Source: an uncultured beta proteobacterium
GTDB lineage: Bacteria > Pseudomonadota > Gammaproteobacteria > Burkholderiales > Burkholderiaceae_C
NCBI GenBank assembly: GCA_903886275.1
Contig: CAISLN010000106.1
Coordinates: 1-64,000, forward strand
Length of the DNA stretch: 64,000 bases
Reading direction: 5' to 3'
In this document: positions 55,472 through 64,000 of the stretch, piece after piece
Layout: each line of letters opens with the position of its first letter
Numbering within the stretch: position 1 is the first letter of the stretch
The notes under the pieces: generated by a model
Database searches by the model: none
Seen by the model: only the letters and a program-made list of their open reading frames with translations
Told to the model about the DNA's origin: nothing
Position numbers and translations under genes: made by a program

Positions 55472-57532
55472 TCAGCCGTGTATCTTCATCATGAGTGGCA
55501 CGATCAGCAGGGCCACGATATTGATGATCTTGATGAGCGGGTTTACAGCCGGGCCGGCCGTGTCCTTATAGGGGTCCCCCACGGTGTCGCCGGTGACAGC
55601 CGCCTTGTGGGTCTCAGAGCCCTTGCCGCCATAGTTGCCGTCTTCGATGTACTTCTTGGCATTGTCCCAGGCGCCGCCACCGGTGCACATGGAGATGGCC
55701 ACAAACAGGCCCGTCACGATGGTTCCCATCAGCAGGCCACCCAATGCGGCCGGGCCGAGCACCAGTCCAACCACAATGGGAGCCACAACCGGCAACAGAC
55801 TGGGGATCATCATTTCCTTGATGGCAGCACTGGTCAGCATGTCCACTGCGGTGTCGTACTCGGGCTTGCCGGTGCCGTCCATGATGCCCTTGATGTCGCG
55901 GAACTGGCGGCGCACTTCCACCACCACGGCGCCGGCTGCGCGGCCCACGGCCTCCATCGCCATGGCACCAAACAGGTAGGGGATCAGGCCACCGATAAAG
56001 AGGCCGATGATGACCATGGGGTCGCTCAGGTCGAACTTCACATGGCTGCCCAGGCCTTCAAGCTTGTGGGTGTAGTCGGCAAACAGCACCAGTGCGGCCA
56101 GACCGGCAGAGCCGATGGCATAGCCCTTGGTGACGGCCTTGGTGGTGTTGCCCACAGCGTCCAGCGGGTCGGTGATCTCACGCACGCTGGCAGGCAGTTC
56201 GGCCATTTCGGCAATGCCACCGGCGTTGTCGGTGATGGGGCCGTAGGCGTCCAGGGCCACCACGATGCCGGCCATGCTCAGCATGGAGGTGGCTGCAATG
56301 GCAATGCCGTACAGGCCAGCCAGGGCAAAGGCCGAGTAGATCGCAGCACAGACAAACAGCACCGGCCAGGCGGTAGAGCGCATGGAGACACCCAAGCCGG
56401 CAATGATGTTGGTGCCGTGACCGGTGGTGGAGGCTTCTGCAATGTGGCGCACCGGTGCGTATTGGGTGCCGGTGTAGTACTCGGTGATCCAGACCAGCGC
56501 GCCGGTCAGAATCAGGCCCACTGCGCAGGCGCCGAACAGGGCGCTGGAGGTGATGATGCGTCCATCGGCCTGGGTCACGGCGGCGGGGAACAGGGATTGC
56601 GTCACAAAGTAGAAGGCAATCAGCGACAGGATGCCGGCCACGGCCAGTCCCTTGTAGAGGGCCGGCATGACGTTCTTCATGCCGGGCGAGGCCTTGACGA
56701 AGAAGCAGCCAATGATGGAAGCCACGATGGACACGGCACCCAGGCTCAAGGGGTAGAGCACGGCGTTGGCGCCTATGCTGCTCAAAAGCAAAGCGCCCAG
56801 CACCATGGTGGCAATCAGCGTCACGGCATAGGTTTCAAACAGGTCGGCGGCCATGCCGGCGCAGTCGCCCACGTTGTCGCCCACATTGTCGGCAATCACC
56901 GCAGGGTTGCGCGGGTCATCTTCGGGGATGCCGGCTTCCACCTTGCCCACCAGGTCAGCGCCCACGTCAGCGCCCTTGGTGAAGATGCCACCGCCCAGAC
57001 GGGCGAAGATGGAAATCAAGGATGAGCCAAAGGCAAAGCCGATCAGCGGGTTGAGCTTGGCGGCAGTCACTGCGCCGTCCGGCACCAAAAACATGTAGAA
57101 GCCCGTCACACCCAATAGGCCCAAGCCCACGACCAGCATGCCGGTGATGGCTCCACCGCGAAAGGCCACGTCCAGCGCCGGGCCAATGCCCCGGGTGGCG
57201 GCCTGTGCGGTACGCACATTGGCGCGCACCGACACGTTCATGCCGATAAAGCCACAGGCACCAGACAGCACGGCGCCCAGCACAAAGCCCACGGAACTCA
57301 TGGTGTCGAGAAACACCGCAATCAGAATGGCCAGCACCACGCCCACCATGGCGATGGTCTTGTACTGTCGAGAGAGGTAGGCTGCTGCACCGGTCTGGAT
57401 GGCAGCCGCAATTTCCTGCATCCTGGCGTTGCCCGCATCCTGCGAAAGAATCCAACTGCGTGCCCAAACACCGTAAACCACGGCAATCAAGCCACATACG
57501 AGCGCCAATGTCAGCGCCGAGTTGCCCATCAT
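55472..57532 (-). CDS. hppA: K+-insensitive proton-translocating pyrophosphatase
   Basis: 686-residue membrane pump with about 16 helices. The PPi/Mg site motifs are [20 protein letters not shown] and [19 protein letters not shown], and the C-terminal [16 protein letters not shown] is conserved. The residue after GNTT is Lys ([14 protein letters not shown]), the mark of K+-independent, proton-pumping members. AAGGAG lies seven bases before the first ATG at 57532. It couples PPi hydrolysis to proton export. The soluble pyrophosphatase gene is transcribed divergently from the same 221-bp spacer. Confidence 0.95.
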   Translation of the reverse strand: MMGNSALTLALVCGLIAVVYGVWARSWILSQDAGNARMQEIAAAIQTGAAAYLSRQYKTIAMVGVVLAILIAVFLDTMSSVGFVLGAVLSGACGFIGMNVSVRANVRTAQAATRGIGPALDVAFRGGAITGMLVVGLGLLGVTGFYMFLVPDGAVTAAKLNPLIGFAFGSSLISIFARLGGGIFTKGADVGADLVGKVEAGIPEDDPRNPAVIADNVGDNVGDCAGMAADLFETYAVTLIATMVLGALLLSSIGANAVLYPLSLGAVSIVASIIGCFFVKASPGMKNVMPALYKGLAVAGILSLIAFYFVTQSLFPAAVTQADGRIITSSALFGACAVGLILTGALVWITEYYTGTQYAPVRHIAEASTTGHGTNIIAGLGVSMRSTAWPVLFVCAAIYSAFALAGLYGIAIAATSMLSMAGIVVALDAYGPITDNAGGIAEMAELPASVREITDPLDAVGNTTKAVTKGYAIGSAGLAALVLFADYTHKLEGLGSHVKFDLSDPMVIIGLFIGGLIPYLFGAMAMEAVGRAAGAVVVEVRRQFRDIKGIMDGTGKPEYDTAVDMLTSAAIKEMMIPSLLPVVAPIVVGLVLGPAALGGLLMGTIVTGLFVAISMCTGGGAWDNAKKYIEDGNYGGKGSETHKAAVTGDTVGDPYKDTAGPAVNPLIKIINIVALLIVPLMMKIHG

Positions 57533-57753
57533 ATGAAATCTCCTTGTTGATTCGCAAAAAAGGGCCAACGCATGCGCTGTCCCGCTGCGTTGCTTCCTCG
57601 TTGCTCCTGGTCAACAAATGCCGGGGAGAAGATTGGCCAACTGGCGAACTGTAGCGTTAAAAATGGGTCTGTCCACTTTGGCGCAAGGGCGGAGTCAGTA
57701 AAATCGGAGTTAATCCGTACGAATTTTGATTTTCATCATTAAAGAGACCCCCT

Positions 57754-58290
57754 ATGTCCTTAGACAACGTTTACCCCGGCCCTAACTGTCCAGACGCATT
57801 CAATGTGATCATCGAAATCCCGATGAACGCAGACCCCGTGAAGTACGAAGTGGACAAGGCTTCGGGCGCCATTTTTGTGGACCGCTTCATGAGCACGGCC
57901 ATGCATTACCCCACCAACTACGGCTATGTGCCCAAGACCATGTCGGGTGACGGTGACCCGGTGGATGTGCTGGTGATTACGCCGGTGCCGCTGATTCCCG
58001 GCGTCGTGGTGACCTGCCGCGCCATTGGTATTTTGATGATGGAAGACGAGGCCGGCATGGACGGCAAGGTGCTGGCCGTGCCCACCAACAAAATTTTGTC
58101 ACTCTACAGCCGTTGGGAAAAGCCGGAAGATCTGCAACCCCTGCGCCTCAAAACCATTGCCCACTTCTTTGAGCACTACAAGGATCTGGAAGAAGGCAAG
58201 TGGGTCAAGATTTTGGGCTGGGAAGGTCCGGAGTCCGCCCGCAAGGAAATCATGGACGGCATTGCTGCCTACAACAAGCTGCAAAGCTAA
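57754..58290 (+). CDS. ppa: Soluble inorganic pyrophosphatase
   Basis: 178 residues, family [34 protein letters not shown] and the catalytic [10 protein letters not shown] (signature DxDPxD) are present, then [20 protein letters not shown]. It hydrolyses PPi to two phosphates and pulls biosynthetic reactions forward. AAAGAG precedes the ATG. Divergent to hppA, so the cell can choose to waste or conserve PPi energy. A clear terminator follows. Confidence 0.96.
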   Translation: MSLDNVYPGPNCPDAFNVIIEIPMNADPVKYEVDKASGAIFVDRFMSTAMHYPTNYGYVPKTMSGDGDPVDVLVITPVPLIPGVVVTCRAIGILMMEDEAGMDGKVLAVPTNKILSLYSRWEKPEDLQPLRLKTIAHFFEHYKDLEEGKWVKILGWEGPESARKEIMDGIAAYNKLQS

Positions 58291-58321
58291 TCGACACCCG
58301 GCATTGCCGGTGGCCTGATGC

Positions 58322-58358
58322 AAAGCCCGCACGGATGCTTCATCCATGCGGGCTTTTT
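58322..58358 (+). terminator. Rho-independent terminator of ppa
   Basis: GCCCGCACGGATG and CATCCATGCGGGC pair over 13 bp with one mismatch around a short loop, followed by TTTTT. It lies 32 bases after the ppa stop. Confidence 0.9.
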
Positions 58359-58372
58359 CATGTGCGCTGTGG

Positions 58373-59557
58373 CTATTCCCTTCGGAAGGGATTGCGCGTG
58401 TTCAGGTCGTCTAGGTAGTTGTCGATGCCACTGTCTTCGCGTTCCAGAAAGCGGGCGATGGCATCGCTGAATTCCGGGTGGGCAATCCAATGCGCGCTGG
58501 TGGTTTTGACCGGCAGCAGGGCGCGCGCCATCTTGTGCTCACCCTGGGCGCCGCCCTCAAAGCGCTGGTAGCCCTGCGCAATGCACCACTGCAGGGGCTG
58601 GTAGTAGCAGGCCTCAAAGTGCAGGCAGTCCACCCGCTCCAACGCGCCCCAGTAACGGCCATAGGCCACTTTTTCAAGAGGGCAATTTCCTTCGCCGTCG
58701 GGTGAGGCGTAGCTGCCGATGGCGATCAGGCTGCTGGCAATCGGCCGACCCTCGCGTTCGGCCACAAACAGCAACCAGTTCTCTGGCATGGTGCGGGCCA
58801 TGCGCTGGAAGAAGTCCGGGCTCAGGTAGGGCGCGTTGCCGTGTTCCAGATAGGTGCGCTCGTAGCAGCGGTAGAAAAAATCCCAGTCCTGCGCCGTGAT
58901 CGCCGCACCCTCAGAGTGGCGGAAGGTGACGCCAGCCTCGCTTACCTTGCGCCGCTCCTGGCGAATTTTTTTGCGCTTCTCTTGCGATAGCGAAGCCAAG
59001 AAGGCATCGAAGTCCTGGTAGCCACCAGCCTGGTTGGTCCAGTGAAATTGCACCGTGTGGCGCAGCATCAACCCGGCCTGTTCGCAGGCTGCAATATCGT
59101 CCTCGGCGCCGAACAGCAGGTGCAGCGACGACAGGCCCCATTGCTGGCTTAAGCCCACCAATGCCCGCACCAGCGCGGCCCTGGCTTGGCCGTCTTTGGC
59201 CAGCAAGCGGCTGCCCGGCACCGGTGTAAAAGGCACCGCCACCACCGCCTTGGGGTAGTAGGGCAGGCCGTGCTGCTGGTAGGCGTTGGCCCATGCCCAG
59301 TCAAACACGTACTCGCCCATGGAATGGTCTTTGAGGTAGATCACGGCTCCGGCGGCCAGGCCACTGTCGTTCTGCAAGGTCACAAAGCGCGGCTTCCAGC
59401 CGGTCTTTGCGCAGGCGCTGCCACTGCTGTGCAAGGCGCTCAGGTAAGCGTGGCACATAAAGGGGCTGGCATGGGACTGCTCTAGTAGCAGGGCGTCCCA
59501 GGCTGCAGCATCCACCTCCAGCGGCGTGTTGTGCACCTGAATGACATAATCATTCAT
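58373..59557 (-). CDS. DUF482/GNAT-fold protein
   Basis: 394 residues. SHASPFMCHAYLSALHSSGS, MGEYVFDWAWANAYQQHG, FLASLSQEKRKKIRQERRKV and EGGAQGEHKMARALLPVKTT mark the DUF482 (peptidogalycan biosynthesis/FemAB-like acetyltransferase) family. The fold suggests acyl or aminoacyl transfer; the true substrate is unknown. It is cytosolic. It converges on ppa and is divergent from nadE with 63 bases between. Confidence 0.86.
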   Translation of the reverse strand: MNDYVIQVHNTPLEVDAAAWDALLLEQSHASPFMCHAYLSALHSSGSACAKTGWKPRFVTLQNDSGLAAGAVIYLKDHSMGEYVFDWAWANAYQQHGLPYYPKAVVAVPFTPVPGSRLLAKDGQARAALVRALVGLSQQWGLSSLHLLFGAEDDIAACEQAGLMLRHTVQFHWTNQAGGYQDFDAFLASLSQEKRKKIRQERRKVSEAGVTFRHSEGAAITAQDWDFFYRCYERTYLEHGNAPYLSPDFFQRMARTMPENWLLFVAEREGRPIASSLIAIGSYASPDGEGNCPLEKVAYGRYWGALERVDCLHFEACYYQPLQWCIAQGYQRFEGGAQGEHKMARALLPVKTTSAHWIAHPEFSDAIARFLEREDSGIDNYLDDLNTRNPFRRE

Positions 59558-59620
59558 GCTGCGTTCCGGGGCGCCGCGGTGGCGCTTTTCTTGTGGCTTA
59601 TTTCAAAGTATTGCTGGTTC

Positions 59621-61647
<2,027 letters not shown>

Positions 61648-61674
61648 TGATCGTCGCAGGCAGTCGCTGAGGAG

Positions 61675-62262
61675 CTAAATTTGGTCCAGTTGGGCGGTTT
61701 TAGACAGCCCGGCGGACTGCACCAATTCGCTCAGCAGCGGCGCAATCGCCTGGCCTGCATGCACCAAGCCCATCTGCCAGTCACCCAGGAATTGGTTGGC
61801 CACCGCTTGCTGCAAAAATGCTAGCAGCCCATCGTAATAGCCAGCGGTGTTGAGCAGGCCTATGGGCTTGTCGTGGTAGCCCAGCTGGCGCCAGGTCCAG
61901 ACCTCAAACAGTTCTTCCAGCGTGCCAATGCCGCCCGGAAGTGCCACAAAAGCGTCGGCACGCTCGGCCATCATGCGTTTGCGGTCGTGCATGTTCTCCA
62001 CAACATGCAACTCGGTGCAGCCCTGGTGTGCCCATTCCTTTTCGACCAAGGCCCGGGGGATGATGCCGACCACGCGTCCACCGGCAGCCAGCGTAGCATC
62101 TGCAACGATGCCCATCAGGCCGCCACTTCCCCCGCCGTAGACCAGTTGGCCGCCATGCGCCGCAATCCATTGACCGACTTCGACAGCGGCTTGTGCAAAC
62201 AGCGGATCGGTGCCCGGCTTGGAGCCGCAGTACACGCAGAGGGAAAATGACGGGTTGGTCAT
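61675..62262 (-). CDS. LOG-family phosphoribohydrolase (TIGR00730)
   Basis: 195 residues, Rossmann-like. SLCVYCGSKPG, LVYGGGSGGLMGIVADATL, HDRKRMMAERADAFVALPGG and GTLEELFEVWTW contain the family motifs PGGxGTxxE and the Arg-Lys pair. Such enzymes release free bases from nucleoside monophosphates, including cytokinin ribotides. The start at 62262 overlaps the dgkA stop by four bases. Confidence 0.92.
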   Translation of the reverse strand: MTNPSFSLCVYCGSKPGTDPLFAQAAVEVGQWIAAHGGQLVYGGGSGGLMGIVADATLAAGGRVVGIIPRALVEKEWAHQGCTELHVVENMHDRKRMMAERADAFVALPGGIGTLEELFEVWTWRQLGYHDKPIGLLNTAGYYDGLLAFLQQAVANQFLGDWQMGLVHAGQAIAPLLSELVQSAGLSKTAQLDQI

Positions 62263-62657
62263 GCGAGGCGGGTGTAGAGGGCTGCGACCCATACACTGGC
62301 GCAAAAGAGCAGGCTCAGCAACACAGCCGCGCTGCCCATGTCTTTGGCACGTTTGGACAGGTCGTGCCACTCCGGTCCGATCCGGTCGATGGCGGTTTCA
62401 ATGGCAGTGTTCAGCAGTTCAACCACCATCAAAGCCACCACGCTGCCCGCGAGCAGGGCGGTCTCCAGCCAGTTTCGGCCCAGCCAGAAAGACAAGGGGA
62501 GCAGTGCCATTGCCATCAGCGCTTCCTGCCGAAAGGCAGTCTCGCCCCAGCCTGCTTTGAGGCCTGCCAACGAGTAGCCTGCGGCATGCCAGACCCTTGC
62601 CAGCCCCTTGCGTTGCTTTTGGGGGTTCGATGATGTGCTGCTTGTTGGACGGGTCAT
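62259..62657 (-). CDS. dgkA: Diacylglycerol kinase, prokaryotic type
   Basis: 132 residues with three membrane helices. The catalytic motif is ELLNTAIETAIDRIGPEWHD, and EALMAMALLPLSFWLG is helix 1. It phosphorylates diacylglycerol (or undecaprenol in some bacteria) at the inner membrane, recycling the by-product of membrane-derived sugar transfer. Coupled to the LOG gene by ATGA. Confidence 0.93.
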   Translation of the reverse strand: MTRPTSSTSSNPQKQRKGLARVWHAAGYSLAGLKAGWGETAFRQEALMAMALLPLSFWLGRNWLETALLAGSVVALMVVELLNTAIETAIDRIGPEWHDLSKRAKDMGSAAVLLSLLFCASVWVAALYTRLA

Positions 62658-62674
62658 GGTGGCGGTAGCAAGGT

Positions 62675-63154
62675 TTAACGGCTGAGTGGCTGAGAGTTGA
62701 CAAGTCTCGTGCCAGCCCAGGCGTCATGCCAGAACTGGCCCTCGGACTGGAATCGACTGAGCAGGGCCCACACCGCGATCCAGCCCACGGTGATCACTGC
62801 GACTTCCGCACCACTGAGATGAAAGGGGTATGCCGCGACCAGTGGCGGGATAAACCAGATCCAGCTCAGCACGTAGCGGCCCAATGCGCGGGTCTGGCTG
62901 ATGGCCTTGCCGTCTCGGCCTACGACGCGGATGTTCCAGGTCTTCATGGCCAGCGTCTGTCCCTTGGCCCAGAACCAGACGAAATAGATGCCGAAAATAA
63001 CAAACAAAAAGGCCTGCAGCGCATTGCGGTTGTCCATCGCGTTGCGGGTTTGGCTCAATGTGCCAAACAGATAGCCGGCTAGAAACATCACGCCAAATAG
63101 CAAAATGCCCTCGTAGACCCAACACGCCATGCGGCGCCACAGACCGGGCGCCAT
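62675..63154 (-). CDS. RDD family membrane protein
   Basis: 159 residues. RRMACWVYEGILLFGVMFLA contains the Arg of the RDD domain. MKTWNIRVVGRDGKAISQTR is the conserved central loop, and LGRYVLSWIWFIPPLVAAYP the later helices. Three to four membrane segments. Function unknown, with ion transport sometimes proposed. Its ATG overlaps the TGA of the DUF3106 gene by one base. Confidence 0.9.
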   Translation of the reverse strand: MAPGLWRRMACWVYEGILLFGVMFLAGYLFGTLSQTRNAMDNRNALQAFLFVIFGIYFVWFWAKGQTLAMKTWNIRVVGRDGKAISQTRALGRYVLSWIWFIPPLVAAYPFHLSGAEVAVITVGWIAVWALLSRFQSEGQFWHDAWAGTRLVNSQPLSR

Positions 63155-63846
63155 CAGGGTTTATCAGGCGCTGCCACCGCAGCGGGCGCACTGCTGGTCA
63201 CCTGCGGCAACTGCGGCAAAAGTGTGTTGCGGTTGATGGGGCGTTGCTGCACAGCAGCTGCACGCTCCTGCTCCGGTGTATGACGGGTCACTGGAACGGC
63301 GGTCAGCTTTTCGGGCGCCACCGGTTTGATGGCCACCGCTGCACCTACCGGCTTCACCTTTGCACCCTCCGCGAGCTTCTGGCGTTCTTCGGGGGTCAAG
63401 GCTTGGTAGGCTTCCCAGTTGGCGGCGCGGTCCGACTTGGGGAGTACCTTGGATTGTGCAAAATTCAAACGCGCTAGTTCGCGGTCCTTGGGGGACAGTG
63501 CCGCCCATTGCGCCATGCGACTATGCAACTTTTCTTGCTCCAGAGGCCCTAGATCGGGGTAGGTTTTTGCGATCGTTAGCCATTTTTGCTTGGCACCTGC
63601 AGTCAATGCGGCCCAAGAACTCTCCAGAGGAGCCAAGGCAATTTTTTGTGTGGGTGTGAGCGACAACCAGGTGTCATTCGCAACCACGAGCAGCACTGGT
63701 TTTTCTGTGTGCGAGGGCGCCGCAACGGGCGCGGTCTGGGCCCCTGCGTTCCATGCGAGAGCGGCGGCCAACAAGCCTGTTAGGCAACAAAGCGCAGCGA
63801 TCGAACGACCGCCGGTAAATGGTTTCAAACTGTCCCTTAGGCGCAT
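63154..63846 (-). CDS. DUF3106 secreted/periplasmic protein
   Basis: 230 residues. An N-terminal hydrophobic segment (SIAALCCLTGLLAAALAW) looks like a signal or anchor. The DUF3106 core follows: LAPLESSWAALTAGAKQKWL, MAQWAALSPKDRELARLNFA and YQALTPEERQKLAEGA. The tail is Pro/Ala-rich. The start at 63846 (MRLRDSLKPFTGG) precedes the hydrophobic segment; the frame extends upstream but over the DUF3619 gene. Role unknown; often in sigma-factor-linked strings. Confidence 0.88.
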   Translation of the reverse strand: MRLRDSLKPFTGGRSIAALCCLTGLLAAALAWNAGAQTAPVAAPSHTEKPVLLVVANDTWLSLTPTQKIALAPLESSWAALTAGAKQKWLTIAKTYPDLGPLEQEKLHSRMAQWAALSPKDRELARLNFAQSKVLPKSDRAANWEAYQALTPEERQKLAEGAKVKPVGAAVAIKPVAPEKLTAVPVTRHTPEQERAAAVQQRPINRNTLLPQLPQVTSSAPAAVAAPDKP

Positions 63847-63859
63847 GGTGTGTGAGCGC

Positions 63860-64000
63860 CTAACGGGCTTGGTTGCTGCGTAAATATTGCGCAAACCCGG
63901 GGTCGGTAAAAGCGGCCGGCGGCAACTCATCGGTAAGCAACTCGGCGTCCACTTCGGCGACCTCGCGTATGCGCACCTCATCCTGCAAAACGGCTATAAA
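63860..64000 (-). CDS. C-terminal part of a DUF3619 gene (cut by window edge)
   Basis: 46 residues are visible, including LQDEVRIREVAEVDAELLTD and ELPPAAFTDPGFAQYLRSNQ, which match the C-terminus of DUF3619 proteins. The stop is TAG at 63862-63860, 13 bases before the DUF3106 start. In related genomes this gene follows an ECF-type sigma factor gene, which would lie to the right of the window. Confidence 0.8.
   Translation of the reverse strand, partial: FIAVLQDEVRIREVAEVDAELLTDELPPAAFTDPGFAQYLRSNQAR

Noticed and set aside
55478..57025. A 515-codon plus-strand frame opposite hppA
   Set aside because: It is His/Gly/Gln-rich shadow translation of a conserved membrane pump; there is no ribosome binding site or motif.

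Overview
The window is a dense stretch of GC-rich bacterial chromosome. No stretch longer than 300 bases lacks a gene, and I saw no rRNA, tRNA, CRISPR array or intact insertion sequence. Several features point to a betaproteobacterium of the Burkholderiales, most likely Comamonadaceae (Rhodoferax/Polaromonas-like): a K+-insensitive H+-pyrophosphatase facing its soluble pyrophosphatase, nadE followed by glnB, darP divergent from pmbA, and a DUF3619-DUF3106-RDD-dgkA-LOG string. This placement is inferred from gene content and style, not from a marker-gene comparison.

Layout. 1-5866 is a type I restriction island: an hsdS remnant, an AlbA_2/ATPase-fold protein with a short in-frame repeat, HsdR, and a YgjP-type metallopeptidase overlapping hsdR. 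6069-11545 is a CHASE/PAS hybrid histidine kinase translationally coupled to a REC-GGDEF-EAL regulator. 11588-17175 is an amino-acid catabolic module: an ornithine-cyclodeaminase-family reductase and an ALDH7-type dehydrogenase on the minus strand, facing a ThDP-dependent enzyme and a DauA-like D-amino-acid dehydrogenase on the plus strand. 17260-19010 holds an SDR and a GntR/FCD regulator. 19258-25813 is a 5-oxoproline (pyroglutamate) module: DUF969-DUF979, Pcp, PxpA, a PxpB-PxpC fusion and a biotin carboxylase-BCCP fusion.

25850-30110 holds an MFS exporter, a small membrane protein and an odd minus-strand operon of four membrane proteins. Three of these carry near-identical zinc-ribbon cassettes, and one joins a TM2 domain to a type IV pilin-like helix. 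30358-37061 is a copper/silver efflux operon (secreted Cys/His-rich protein, CusF, CusC, CusB with an extra CusF domain, CusA). It is followed by an antisense small gene with paired palindromic boxes upstream.

37464-63862 is mainly housekeeping: suhB-like, trmJ, cysE, mog, darP, pmbA, yqeY, rpsU, a BaiN-type flavoprotein, yciH, a CoA-binding protein, metY, an acyl-CoA synthetase with an enoyl-CoA hydratase, moeA-mobA-moaA, a NarL-type regulator, hppA/ppa, a DUF482 protein, nadE-glnB, and LOG-dgkA-RDD-DUF3106. The window closes inside a DUF3619 gene.

The parts most worth a second look are the zinc-ribbon/TM2/pilin operon, the combined D-amino-acid/2-keto-acid module, the pyroglutamate locus with its dedicated biotin enzyme, and the SDR whose active-site lysine is replaced by glutamine.
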